Positions 13,053-25,139 of a stretch of DNA of 64,000 nucleotides are shown here, in pieces; position 1 is the stretch's first letter, and each line of letters begins with the position of its first letter. Source of the stretch: Phytoseiulus persimilis (taxonomy: Eukaryota > Arthropoda > Arachnida > Mesostigmata > Phytoseiidae); the NCBI GenBank assembly GCA_037576195.1, contig CM075101.1, positions 2,666,001 to 2,730,000 on the forward strand, read 5' to 3'. Under the pieces are notes generated by a model, which was not told where the DNA came from, did no database searches, and saw only the letters and a list, made by a program, of their open reading frames with translations. Both the position numbers and the translations under genes were made by a program.

Positions 13053-15725
13053 GCCGGCAGCGAGTGCAATTTGGCGCGATAATTTTCTCCGGGGCCGCCC
13101 GACTCAAACTACTCGACACGATCCGTTCGAAGAGCCACTAGCGAGCGAGAGCATGGGAACCAGAGAGGAAAAAACTGACGCTGGTAGCTTCGTCTGTGGA
13201 GTTGCATTTGGCTTGTTTGTTCGTTTCGATGGTTTGAAGAAAGAGACAGCTTGACAATTATTTCGTAATTGTGCTACGTCGTCCTGTTCTTCCGCTAGAT
13301 CTCGTCCAGTTATACATGAGGAATGCGTGCTCTAGCATGTGTACAATGCTCATTCGTTTTCCATCCTTCTCATAGCCGCTATCTTGCCGTATCGCTCTAT
13401 CGTCTTTATCCTACAGGCGTTTGCTGTCGATACGCATTCATACATGCAACGAAGGATTTGCAACCCTCGGTTGCCGTTCCGTCCATTGCTCGCCAGTTCC
13501 ATCCAGACGAATCGATCAGGGATTCTCTCCCGAGAGAGCCACTTCTGTGTCAAATGCAGTACGAGATTTATCACTGCAACATCCAGCAGCGTCTATACAT
13601 TTCCAAGATACCATGTACGAGAGAACCCTTCAAACGCACAGGAAAGCGTCGCGAATCAGCACCGGCTCTCAGCACTGGTTCGGTCTTATCTATCGACCCG
13701 GGTCAGTGTCCGTTCACTGCACAACTGGCGTTCCTGTCTGGAAGCTCCATAGCCAATGAAAAAGCGGGAGGAGCGTCTGCGAACACTGAGTTCCCCGTCG
13801 CCTTTGCGATTCGAAGAAGCTTGTCCTGAGGATACGCTCCTGTGTACGTGTTTTCCGATGTTATTTCGTTCGACGACCCTCATGGGAATCTCAGCCGGTT
13901 AATATCTATGTTCCGCTTAACATCTCCGCGAGAATACCACTCGCGGGGAAGTGGAAAAAAAACGATATCGCGGTTATTCTGAGAGAGGCAGGCATCCGAT
14001 GCAAAATGAACGTCGCCGCATGCATGAAATGAAAGCCACGAGATAACATCTAAACAACCCACGAAATCTCCCTAAACATTCCAACCATTGAGGTTGCTGG
14101 AATATGACTTCAACCGAAAATGCTGTTCGGCCTCATCCCCAACAGAGTTTGGTGCAAGGTGGAGCTCACTGTTCTCTCTCGATACCGTGTTCCTCGGCTT
14201 CGCCTCGACTCGGAGGGAAGTCTTAGCGTAGCGAACAATACGATGCCTCTGCAGCGGTGAGCGGGAACGAGGAGATAAAACGCCAGCAGCCTCGGAACTG
14301 ACCTGTTCGGCAGAAATGTCGGGAGAAATGTCAGAGAACCATCGATTCAATCATGGAGCCTCCTTGGGTCCATGTGCTGCTTATAAATAAGGTCGCCCGA
14401 AACTTGCTAACCGAGCAATCAGCTCTGATTCAATGAGCTTGATTAAGGCCAGAAAGGGCACTGCGGTGACGTCGAAGAAAAACACTCTGGGATTCGCGGG
14501 GACAACTCGAAAAAAATGCGTGACTCGCACCGCCTTCCTGGCCCTGGGAGGCGTCGCTCCTTACCATTGAATACAATCATATACAACGCCGGGAATTTCC
14601 GAGTCCTCATAACACTCGAGATCCCATGAAGCCAGCCTGAACGAGTCCCGTGAGGATACCGTCGAGGCTGGTCCCCTAGAAGTCACGAGTCCTACTTGAT
14701 TAGCGGAAACCGAGCTGCGGTGCGAAAAGACCTTTGTCTTCCAGAGCTAGATTCCTCGCAGAGAGCGACATTTCCCACCGCCCCCTAAGCTCTGCTTTTC
14801 GGGAAAGGCAAGGCCAGCTCGAAGCTTCCTCAATCGCTGTGATATTCGCGAGGATTCTGTGAGGCGTTCTGCTTCGCTGCTCGCTTTGAACCCACAGAGA
14901 AGTGAGTCGTACAGATTCGGATCATTTCCTCCGAGCGAGGTCGTCTCTCGGAGCTAACGCTGGACTCCGGAACCCACGCGGGTCGATTGTTCTCGACGAA
15001 ACACACTTCGAACACGATCCGACTTAACGAGGTTGTGCTGGAATCGGAAACAGCGATAACCTCCCCACGGTCGGCATGTAGCAGTGCCCAGCTTCCGCCG
15101 CGTTCTACATACATGAACAATCTTCAGAGGAGGGTAGATCAAGCCCACAAAACTTGTACCCGAGAGCGTTTCAGTCTGCTCGCTAATCGATACTGCTCCA
15201 TGCGCCTCTTCGACACCTCGTGATCATTCGAGAGTGTAGACAGGAGGCGTGGTCGGCGGAGATTTCTTCATGATTCCAGAGTAATGAATCGATCGACTAT
15301 AGGACGCTGTGCTCGCCGCGAATCTCGGAGTCTTTCCGCTGGGTCGTCGTCAACTCTAACAAGCATCTCAAGCCATTCGCCAAATCCCTAATTCGATGAT
15401 GCCAGGAGTCATTCACCAGGAACTCATCGGAGCAAGACTGCCCAAACAGATTCATTAACCGTCGCTGTCTCCTCAGAAAGAGAAACATCTCCTTTACGCC
15501 ATGAAAGTCCTCAACCGCGCTGAACACATGGGAAACAATGACGGTCTATATTCGAGGCAACCTGCCACAAACGAGACGCCCCATCCCTCGTGAATTCTCA
15601 CTCCGATCGGTCAGGCTGAACCTTGATTATTCTCTCAGCTGACGGTTCACGGGAAACAATATTTGGTTTTTTTTTTGTGGGCGCCTGGCTCGATGGAGAA
15701 AGCTGTAGATACAGAATTCGTTTGC
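13053..15725. other. No recognised gene or element
   Basis: The segment 13323-13829 is open in three plus-strand frames at once, so no frame is favoured. No known domain appears in any of them. No downstream serpin exon was recognised here although this is where one would be expected. No RNA gene was found. Confidence 0.45.
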
Positions 15726-16058
15726 TTATGTCCTAGCTCGGGAATTTTCCGGAAGGTCGTGCCGCATGTCATCGCAGTCAGCGCCGGGTCGTCGGCGAAA
15801 CTGTGATGATTCGGCTTGCAGCTGTTTGAACATCGAAATCTGCTGCATGGCCTGGTACTTTTGTCCTTGCTCCTCGTCGGAGACCGCGCCAGACAATGGC
15901 AAAAGTCCTTCTTGTTCAGCGTCTATTGTGATGAGATAAGTTCTCATCAGCACGAGACACATACACACCAAGACCGGAATAATATTCCCCGATATCATTA
16001 TCGTTGTCACTCGGTCCGGCTCCACGGTGGTTCGGAAATCACACACGTTCAGGAAGCC
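15726..16058 (-). CDS. Possible exon of a single-pass membrane protein
   Basis: The minus-strand frame begins after a ttcag that could be a splice acceptor. It reads a short polar segment, then a hydrophobic stretch of about 20-25 residues (IMISGNIIPVLVCMCLVLM) that fits one membrane span. An acidic, Gln-rich tail follows (DEEQGQKYQAMQQISMFKQL) and ends in a stop. There is no ATG at the 5' end, so it would be an internal or last exon. A possible upstream exon containing FPAAMPTVTSSVQ follows a good acceptor (gtctttgcag) near 16145. I do not recognise the family. The composition is protein-like, but the frame is short. Confidence 0.35.
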   Translation of the reverse strand, partial: GFLNVCDFRTTVEPDRVTTIMISGNIIPVLVCMCLVLMRTYLITIDAEQEGLLPLSGAVSDEEQGQKYQAMQQISMFKQLQAESSQFRRRPGADCDDMRHDLPENSRART

Positions 16059-19000
16059 GCTGAATTCTCATCGAGGCAATATTGTGAGGACTCTAAAACC
16101 TGAACGCTTGAAGTGACCGTTGGCATGGCGGCTGGAAACTGCAAAGACAGTAACCGGAAGTCAATGAAGAAATCTCCGTTCAGCTCAATGGCCTTCTTGG
16201 TATCCAAGAAAACAAGTTAGAAGACCGGCTGCTCACGGCGCGACTCTCCACAAAAATCTGGACCGTTACAGATGAACGAAGAGCGAAGGTGAAGAGTAGG
16301 AAGGGAGCTTCGAAATACCCATGCGGATCTCAGTCCGAGTGAAGTGGGCTTCCTGAAAATTCGAGGAATCCACCTTCCGAATAAATATCTCTTTATCTCT
16401 CCCTCGCACATCGATTCTTTCTCCGGTCTCGTCATCTCACCGCCAGGTACAAGACCCGTATGTATACGTGTGGATTCGCGCCGGTGAACGTTCGTACAGC
16501 CACAAAACTGAAAACCGCTTCCGTGCTCCCCCGGATGCCGAAAGAGGGCAAATATTCATTGAAGCTCTTCAAAAATTAGTTCATTCGTAGCCGTTCCTGC
16601 ACTCGTCAGTGCAGGGATAAAAGAAACGCCAATGTTGTCCAGATCGTCGATTTTTCACCGAGCTATCCACACTGAGATTCCCGATTGACGGCGACTCAGT
16701 TCTAGCATGAGAGCGAGGAAGGCTCTCGGTGAGGGGTCTGTCCTCGATGGCCAGAAGAGAATTCCTTTCGAGCTACCACGGCGCCCTCGAACCCACAACC
16801 GATGGCTAAACGGCACCATCTGAGCCACAGTCAGGGGCTTCAATGCACAACAGTATTGGCACACTTTGTTCATTTCCCGACTCTGACATAGTCTGGACCG
16901 TCTGGGTAGAAGTTCGACTAAGCTTATCGAGACTCAGTCGCCGAGACCTATTACTCCTCACTCTGGGGCTTCCCCAATTTGATTGCCTGGCCTTGACTGT
17001 TCCTGAGAAACGGCTACCCTCACGTCGCTCTCGACCCACCCCCAGTCTCATTTGTTTCTGTTCTGTCGTCCCCGAAGACCATATCTGCTCCCGCTTTCGC
17101 ATGAGCTCGGTCTTATTTGAATTGCTTTTGTGTCTCAGGAGCGAAACATCGAGTATCGACCTCGCATATCAACACTATCTTGCTCGGGCCGTTCCGATCA
17201 TCTTCGCGGCGGCTGGCCGTTGGCCCCAACATGATTCTTTCGGCGGCATTTTCTTTTCGAAACTCGCGTCGAGACAGAGTTCACGATTTGAGCGCTTGCT
17301 GTCGCGCCCGCATGCCTAGTACGTGCGAAATGGGGAAGTTCCATCGAAGCTTACGGAGTATTACGTTTTTCCGGTACTGTGTCTCGGATACATTAACGAT
17401 GATTACCTGATGTACTCCATTCAGGTAGTTGGGACCTCTTCCCCACCTGTGGCGAGTTCTCACTCTCGGCCGTCTCGTTGTCGAGAACACCGGCTACAGA
17501 AGTTCAGACACGCATTGCTTTCCACTGAGAGATCCTAAAACAATGCCCGGGACAGCGTTGTCTTTGAGACGAGTGGTGGCTATTCCTATACAAACAGCTG
17601 CCGGAAGTCCCATAAAGCTGCCCCGGTTATGTCACCAAAAGTCTCAAGAAGAAGCCTAGAGCATCACATTCTCGACCATAGGATTTGAGCTTCCTCCGGA
17701 TCCGGAAAAAGGATGTCCTTGGCTTTCCCTTCGCCAAACGCATGGTGAGTTTCTTGCTTCTCGTGTGCTTGTAGCGTTAAAAATGTCCGCGTCCAGAACG
17801 GGCCTGTTCTGTATGGTAGTTCAGTTCCCGGGTTTCCTGCCTCGTTTGCGATATCTCCATGTTATTGGCGGTTTTTTTTGTGTCCTGGTTCTCTCCTTGT
17901 GGTCTCCTTGTTCCCATGGTCGCTGGGGCTTATTTAGGTATCCGATCTCGAAGTCTTGCACGGAGCTGTGACCTGTGTAGCTATTTTGTTGGTGACGTTC
18001 TTGGTGCATGGTCCCTTAGGTCCATAAGAGCCTGCAGGATTGCCTTGATGCTCCTGGTCATGGAAATTAGCCTTTCTAGAATTCACAACGCGGGTGTCAT
18101 CATGAATCGCGCAGCGTTCGGTGCAGATCCGTATTGAGGTCAGTCTCTGAATAGACTGCATCTGTTGAGCACATTTGTTATCCATGGTGCGGTGCAACTC
18201 AGAGAAGCCACGGGCGGGTTATGGGCTGGGAAGTGGTTCCGCGAATATGCAGGAGTTTATGACGGACAGATCGACGAACAGGCAGATAGCGGATCATTTT
18301 TTCAAAAATTCAGGTTGTGTGGAGGAATCAGCTGTAGCAGGATCCGTCGTACCGACTTCGTACTGTATAGTATCATGCATATGGGTTGTCTGATGGTCCG
18401 CTCCTCGCAGTGGTTCACATTCATAGCAGTTCCGGTGGATCGGTCTTCGTTACTGTCCGCACGAACAAATACGAGGAAAACTCGTTCAAGATCCTGGGCG
18501 ATTATTCGCCGATCCTCTCATGGTCGTCAACGCCGGGAGCGGGCGAACGAGCTGAGTTGAATTCCTGAGACAGGGGAACCTAGTTCTTCTGGCGAACGTC
18601 CACTTCGGTGTATATCTCTCTCGTTTTAAAAGGTTTCTTGCAAGGCGACGGACGGTTAGGGAGAGACCAGCCCTCGCCGGCATTGAACCGGATGCAGGCG
18701 ACATCAATCTGACGCTCCATTAGACTTGAAACTTTCCAAGCTGAATGGGAAGCCACCGCAATCAAAGTGTGGTAACGATGAAAGGCGCTCACGATGCTCG
18801 ACAATGAGACAAAGAGACTCGGAAGAGCTCGGACCCAAGCATCTCAAACTAGCGCGATCGCGGATGTGTTCATTGCTGACAAGCTCGGCCCTGTTTCCCT
18901 CAAGCTCCCCTCGTCCGCGCCCTGGTCCCCCCTTCTGGGCGAGTAGAGTCCAGAGTGAGATCAAGTGATTCTGAGATGAATATTAGGAGACTCGAAACAT

Positions 19001-20378
19001 TGCTTCGAGTCACGAGTTCACTGAGCACGAAGCACGACACAGGCGTCTATCGCGGGTGTTTACACGGGAGTGAGGAACTGAATCGATGGACTGCTGGGAT
19101 TGGTATGACTGCGGAATGACGGAATTGGAATTCCAGGGAGGAAGAACCATGAATGAAAGCCGATGAGATGATGATCAGAGTGACTGGGAAGAGCAGCTGA
19201 GAGAGAACATGTTGATCAAAGCTGTTCGGAATGTTCTTTTCCCAGAGCTCGAGCTCCACGGTATTCAATAGATCCAATCCACCGCTCTCAGAGGTTTTGA
19301 CGAATTTTGAGAGAAAATCTCCTCCCTAGGCATCAAGGACGGGGGGTAGAGAAGCGAAACGTATTCGGCTCGAATACATCCATGCTCCCGGACGTGGGAG
19401 GAACGAGCTCTTTTACGCGAGGCGGGAACGGCCTCGAAATCGGAATTCCACGTAAACGAACTTTAAAAATTTGAAGCGAGGGAACCGAGCCGCTCAAGGA
19501 GCCCGGGATACCGCACTGATCTGTTGGCCACGTGATCTTTGTACATCAGGCACCATAACCGGATCAGTGAACTGCCATCCGTTGTCATAACATCATGTAC
19601 TGAGGCACTCACGACTCACTTTTGCTTCTGCGTGTTCTCCAACGCGTCGAATAGCTTTACGTGGTAATGGGATCACATGTTGACTCTCCTGATCCGCTCC
19701 GCCAATCCTCCGACGCGATTGCTGTTTGTTCCAGTCACCTGCAAAATTCGACGTACAGCCTGCGGGACCTCTGTTCCCTCCAACTGTTCGCCTTCCTCTG
19801 TCACATTCGAAGGCATTCACTCAGGCTGCCCCGGTTTTCACGTTCATTTGTTCTCCTTGTTCCGATCTTGATGCCGAAACTCATGATAAGGATATGTGAG
19901 ATCTATTGATCATTCTGCCAGTTTTCGGAACTTTTGGGCGAACTCGGATCCGCTGAGTATGTAGCTTCTGTAGGCATTCGCCATGGATTAGGTTTATCTC
20001 TCATCGGGAAAGAAGTTTGGCTTCCGATATTCATCTTCTCGCCGGAACCGCAGCCTGAAGGGAGTAGTAGAGCCCTACGTCGAAATTGTTCAGCGTTCGC
20101 TCCGTTTCCCCCGCGGTAACTTGGTCGGGGCACATGGTGCCTTCGCGGACATGAGGTCCTGAAAATGATTGCACTCGTCTCTTCTGCGGTCTGACAACTA
20201 GAGGAACGATTCACGGCCAGTGCTGGTAGGGCTTACAGCACTCCGGTGTGATTCCATCCGTGTCGACCCGATCTAGTTATGTACAGTTATCACCCAGGAG
20301 TGGAGCTAATCATATCGAGAACGGTTTCCAAGACTTGCGAGCACGACTAAATCGTCGAAGTCATTCCTCCCCTCCCCT
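16059..20378. other. No recognised gene or element
   Basis: The stretch contains several 90-160-codon open frames (for example plus 16843-17319, minus 17934-18197, plus 18165-18560) overlapping others on both strands. None carries a motif I can name. The T-rich plus strand around 17820-17900 yields hydrophobic frames that probably reflect base composition rather than membrane proteins. No RNA gene was found. Confidence 0.45.
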
Positions 20379-20406
20379 CCCCCCCCCCCCCCCCCCCCCC
20401 CCCCCC
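20379..20406 (+). repeat. Poly-C tract, 28 bases
   Basis: The run is an uninterrupted row of 28 C residues preceded by a ctcccctcccct lead and followed by gggg. It is a mononucleotide microsatellite. The exact length may be unreliable if the assembly came from error-prone reads. Confidence 0.95.
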
Positions 20407-20867
20407 GGGGCAAAAGTTTTCCAGGCTGGACTCGATGTCGATTCACAACTCGAACACGTACACACTCGAACAATAGCTCCTCAAAGACGAACTTTGTGAG
20501 GAGCATGGTCGTCCTCGATGACCCCGAACCCGCTGATTGGGGAGAGGAAGTCGTCCTACCTCGTAGATCCGGAACGGCTCAAAGCCGCGCGACCACCTAA
20601 CGGGAGCCCTCCGAAGTCGCGCTCCTGAACAAGGGGAACCTTGATTTCTGCACGCTGTGTCGGCCCTCTTCGCTCCGTGCACGATAGCTTCCTGCGGTCG
20701 TCGGCTCCTGCCAGCCCTGTTGAGACTCCTTCTGTAGGTAAGATTGTCTGATCCGGGACGAAACATCAATCTTACTCGGGTGCGCCCCTCCCCCTCCATT
20801 TTCTTTGAGTTTACCCTGGAATCCAGTGCATGAAGAACCTATTCTTTCTGAAAATTCGACCGAAAAC

Positions 20868-21014
20868 CCCCATCAGATAACGAACCTGGCTTATAGCAAA
20901 TCCTGCTCATAACGGATCTCGCACAACTGAGCCATCTGGCAGGCTCGTCATTTTAGGGGTTCGTTATCTGGAGGGTTCTTCATCTGTCAGGTTCGTTATC
21001 TGGACGGTTGTTTG
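20868..21014 (+). repeat. Short degenerate repeats of ggttcgttatctgg
   Basis: The motif ggttcgttatctgg recurs near 20957 and 20991 with a variant between them (ggttcttcatctg). One copy near 20873 is in reverse orientation (cagataacgaacc). The plus-strand copies are about 17-35 bases apart. A related cgttatctggacgggttc block reappears at about 42892 inside another repeat, so the motif is dispersed. No function is evident. Confidence 0.55.
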
Positions 21015-21362
21015 TATACCGGATCTCGAGTTGAAACGTGACAGCGGTTGAACCACAGGACAACCTCAATTGATTCGATCCCCAATATTCCAACGATTCG
21101 GATTCAAGCCTTGACCATTTCAAATATTCGGATTTCATCTACGATTATCCTTCAACTTCCGATGACAATGAAACCCCGATCATTCAACGTCGATCATTTC
21201 AACTCCCGGGCCTTTTCAACCGTTTTCCGCATTGATAGGTTGGGATATTCGAGGTTGCACTGTTTTAGCATTCGTGGGTCGATTCATTCTGGAGCTGTGT
21301 ACAGACTCCATATTGTCACAAGGTTCTTATTGTCTTCTACGAGTTTTCGTGGCAATATTTTC

Positions 21363-21790
21363 CATGACTGACCCGAGATCCTTCGGTCATTCTTTTCCAA
21401 TATTGAGGGAGGTCGGCTCAGCTATCCTCTCCTGGGGCATCGAATCTCAGAGACGAGGCGAGATCAATCTCACTTCGCTGGAAGATCTTTCGCAGCTGGC
21501 GAAAGGGATGGGTGCTGTATTAAAATCTAGATATCCTCGCAAGAGATTCAAACAGCGAAGCGAGTTACTCGCGTACCGATCGGACGAGAGCTTTTTAGCC
21601 GTTAGGCTGAGTACCTGCGACCAATACCGGTGTGACAGGGGAGGCGCGGTATGTTTCCTCGCTTTCGATCGAATCTTGTACCGGCTCGAACAAAATCGAC
21701 GTTTTGTGCAGTCAATGTGAGAGAGTTATCTACTCTCTTGACGCGCGAAGCGTACTTATCCGCTTCAACGAGCATCGAGGAGTCATGGGG
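21363..21790 (+). CDS. Histidine acid phosphatase-like fragment, two exons
   Basis: The first exon ends at 21629 before gtgtgacagg, and the second starts at 21712 after a gttttgtgcag acceptor. Both are in phase 2, giving an 82-base intron; a possible next donor follows 21790 (gtaaatg). The first exon reads INLTSLEDLSQLAKGMGAVL followed by KSRY. That resembles the family block where 'G-LT-G-Q---LG--LR-RY' is usual. It then reads DESFLAVRLSTCDQYR, resembling the VRST-D--R block. The catalytic RHGxRxP motif expected just upstream is not intact (FGHSFPI occurs there instead), and I found no C-terminal HD motif. Either the gene is a degenerate copy or the similarity is distant. The family members are secreted or lysosomal phosphatases. 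The matched intron phase supports real exon structure, but the assignment rests on pattern memory. Confidence 0.4.
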
Positions 21791-22287
21791 GTAAATGAAC
21801 GGAGCCTCAGTCCATCGCCAACATTCCCACGATAGATACCTTTATTCTGCGCTTTTCAAAGACGCGCCCGGAGCAAATGCCCCTTCCCAGATCCGCCACT
21901 AGTTGTGTGCTTATCACGCCGCGCCAACGGGGTCTCGAAATTCTCGGAAGTACGGACTCTCGTTATGGGATCGACGTCCGGCCAGTGGCAGATCTACGAG
22001 TGACTCAAGGGGCGGACGTGGGTTTTTGATGGAACTTGTGACCCTCCCTTGCTTTCGGAGGTCATAACTGGGGCAAGAAGGTTCCGATTTCAGGATCCCC
22101 CAAATTCCCAACTTTCCAGTATAGCTCCTGAATCGGCTCAATGTTAACAGAAATGTGTCGAGTCTCAGTGGACGCTCAATGCTTCCTCTGTTATCGAACT
22201 TTGAGGAGCTCCAAAACCGTGACCAGATCGAGTTTCGAAGTTCTGTTCCAATCAAAAATCCCATCATACCAGGGCCATAGATCGCCC

Positions 22288-22592
22288 AGAGTTTCAGCTT
22301 GATTCGTTCCGCCATGACCATCGGTAGCATACTGACCGCACAGGACTATAAAGTCGATTCCAACGAAGTGAAATTAATAACTTGTCACCGAGAGCAGACT
22401 TCAAGGCCCATGCTAGCTCTCTTCTGTTTCGCTTTTTCGTACAAATCGGATCAGTGGATAGGACATCCGGTGCCGAACTCTGCTTCCGGTGCCAAATTAT
22501 CGATCCAGCTCCGTTGGAATTGGCTGGCCCGTCTTCTGCGGTCAGCATGGGGCCGATGGTCAGTACTGGAAGGGTCGACTCGAAACTCCCTA
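22288..22592. repeat. Diverged inverted duplication
   Basis: The segment around 22288-22408 resembles the reverse complement of about 22475-22592. Shared blocks include gagtttc, gaccatcgg, ctgaccgca, ttccaac and a caccg/agcag stretch, aligned without gaps over about 30 codons. Similarity looks like roughly two thirds of positions. Translated, both copies share peptides such as TIG-LTA-D and HR-Q-S-P in one frame, or VGI---V-CGQ---DG in the opposite frame. The coding strand is therefore not decided. It is much older than the two large inverted repeats elsewhere in the window. Confidence 0.6.
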
Positions 22593-24946
22593 CGTGACAC
22601 AGAAAACACGAAACGTACCCTTCATCCCCACCTGTGTCAGTATTGAGCGAGTTTCGAGCGAAATAAGAGGATCATGGAGGTCTGTCTCTCAGCTTTCTAG
22701 TGCTCCTTCATTCATTTCCTAAGATTGGGTCCGGTTCGGCCGAGTTATGGTTTCCGAAAGCAGATAAGCGGGAGTCTCTAGTTGAAGGGGCACTCCGACG
22801 TGTCGCTCGGGGACAATCGAGGCAGAGAGCGATCAGCAGTTTTGAACCAATGTGGTGGATATTTCTCCCCGCTATTCTACGCACGGTTATCAAGGGAGGT
22901 TCCTTGAGCAGTTCTTCTGGGCGAGGGATCGATTTCAATTCGACCAACCCACAGACAAGAGTGGTAAAGTCACCGCGGAGAACCTTGACGACGCTATTCC
23001 GCAGTTTGTGATCGATTTCTTCCCCAGGACGCTCTTTCATTCGGAGGTGCCACGCTACCTATTATATTTGGAACAACCGATACCGTCACAGCGGAGGGCA
23101 CGAGGGGGGCAAGCCGGAAATATCCCGTCCGTATTCGTCTTTGACGCTTCCAGTCGCCAATACACAATTCACCATAAATAGCCGAGAGTGTTTTGACTCG
23201 AGGTGGAACAACTGTCTCCCAAATCATTATCTCACTCTTGCTTTTCTTCCTCTCATTCTACGCGCGTGGTTTCCCGGCCACCATACGCCACGGCGCAGCA
23301 CGGTGGTCCAGAGGTCACCCATATCAAACAAAGAGGTCACTTATGCGTGGACCCGCAGGTCTGAATCATCTCACCACACATCGAATCTGACGGTATCGCT
23401 TATATATCCGAACCACACGTCGGGCGAGACGAATGAAACCCTAAACCACTGGCTTTCTGACCGGATCGCGGGAAAAGTCACTGAGCATCTCGACAAGTGG
23501 GAACCATTCAGCAATCGTCCTCACTGGTTTCAAAGCGGGAGAGCCTGCGAAGACGCAGTGAAGGTGCCTTCCCAGAGGACGTAAGCTGCGTCTTCAAGTG
23601 GCGATAACTATTTGGCGATATTCTGCGTCGTTATCAAAGCATCCGGAGCGATTGACAGTGATCGTCTCATGAACAAAATCGATCGATCAAGAATACGAAG
23701 TTCTCCGCTCGAGCTCTTCCAGTCAAGCTGAGTGGCCGAATGCGGGTTTTCAGAACAGGACGAGGGCTGAGCGAGTCGAGGAGCTCGAAAAGTAGGATTT
23801 GACCGCAACTGTTTTTGGTTGTCATAAGCGACACCTTGAGGGGCTTCGAAGTTTCCGAAGTGTTTCAACCGACGACAGACGCAGGGTCCGATCTCCAGGC
23901 TCTGGTAAGAATGTCGACAACGGAATCCTTTATGGCGGTGAGCATGTCAACGTTCACAATAATGCCCACAGTGCCGCAGTCTGGAAACTCAAAATCTGCT
24001 GGGACTGCAAGGATCGATATGGAGACAGGTTTTGAGGATTCCATCCCTGTCTTTTAGGTCGCTCGCCGGAAACCTTTGGGAACATTGGGAGAAAATTGAT
24101 GCATCATTCAAGTTCATTTGACGGCATTCTCAAAAATGTCCACGTGTCTAGCATTACCGAGCTCTTTTTCGATTATTACCAGAGACACAGGAGCACAGTG
24201 TTCTTCCACAGTGAGTCTCCCTAGGAGATCCAGAAGATCAATCGATCGGCGAAGCTGGAACATTCACACAGCGTGACCTCAAACACATGTATACTGGTGA
24301 TCAAGAATAGTCGTTGGAATCGAGGTTCCACCGGAGAGGGAGAAGTGTTCCCTGCACACAGGAACTCGGGTAAAACATACGAACATCATACTCGCTTCCC
24401 GGAACTCCTTTTGCACTGAGATGTCCTTACTTGGCAATGAATCTGTTGGCAGATCAAACGGGAGCGCTGCGAACGCCACATCTTAGGAAGCCCGGCGGCA
24501 GTCAATCGGGCCACGCGATCAGTCGGTCCAAGTCTGACAGGCTTTGTGGGCTTCGAGTGTGACTAGAACCCAAACAAACCGAACCTTACCCATCAGTCGC
24601 GTTTATTGAGCTCACGGTGACTCTGAAAGTTTCCGCCTGCCTTCTCAGATGTTCTACTCGGGAGAGGTTCAAGGGTTAATATGACGACTAGGCTAACGCG
24701 TCACCGTCAGTTAACCGCCGAATAGCCAAGTCAGCCGAATAGCTACTCAACGGCCTCAAACGTGCTCGTTTCGCTCGCCTGGCTCATCCTAGCTCTCCCG
24801 AACGCATGGATGCTAGATGCTGTGGCCGAGTTGACGCCCCCCGCAGGCAGCATGGTCGGCCGCCAGCTTGGTATTCTCACTCTCCCGGAGGTTAAGCCAT
24901 GCAAACCTCACTGGAAGAAATTCAGCGAGTCATGGAAGCCGAGTAA
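22593..24946. other. Unassigned region with weak coding candidates
   Basis: Several open frames (plus 22852-23181 and 23141-23584; minus 22708-23040) overlap one another. A good acceptor (gatttcttccccag) at about 23028 opens a short frame containing SFGGATLPIIFGTTDTVTAE and ending in a stop near 23134, but I could not pair it with a donor in phase. An exon-like start, LAWLILALPNAWMLDAV, at 24777 resembles a signal peptide. None of these is a named family. Confidence 0.35.
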
Positions 24947-25139
24947 TCAACAACGGGTTCAGGGCACGTCAAACTCGCGGTAAGAGATTTCGATCCGCTC
25001 ATCCGAGCCGCGGGTAAGCTTCGCCCTCGTACAGGAGACCTTTCATTATTGCCTAACGCCGTTCGCAGGTCTTGATTTTGATGCTCTCTTCGTCAAACCT
25101 AATCACGGGGAGCAAGTTATGTTCATCGGATCGGAGTAG
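24947..25139 (+). CDS. Unknown gene, last two exons
   Basis: The frame is open from 24947 and reads HVKLAVRDFDPLIRAAG up to 25013. A strong donor (g|gtaagc) and a strong acceptor (gttcgcag) enclose 25014-25068, a 55-base intron. Joining them in phase 1 continues as LDFDALFVKPNHGEQVMFIG and stops at 25137-25139. The 5' end is uncertain: an acceptor-like ggttcag ends at 24962, and an in-frame TAA lies at 24944-24946. An upstream exon with a hydrophobic start near 24762-24850 might belong to the same gene, but I could not match its phase. The product is not recognised. Splice signals and phase agreement make this one of the better-supported coding segments here. Confidence 0.45.

Noticed and set aside
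17859..18137. Hydrophobic 92-codon frame that looks like a membrane protein
   Set aside because: The hydrophobicity follows from a T-rich stretch, and the opposite strand is equally open.
22918..23005. EF-hand-like text (FDQPTDKSGKVTAENLDDAI)
   Set aside because: The residues at calcium-binding positions 1 and 12 are Pro and Asn, and no partner hand is present; the likeness is too weak.
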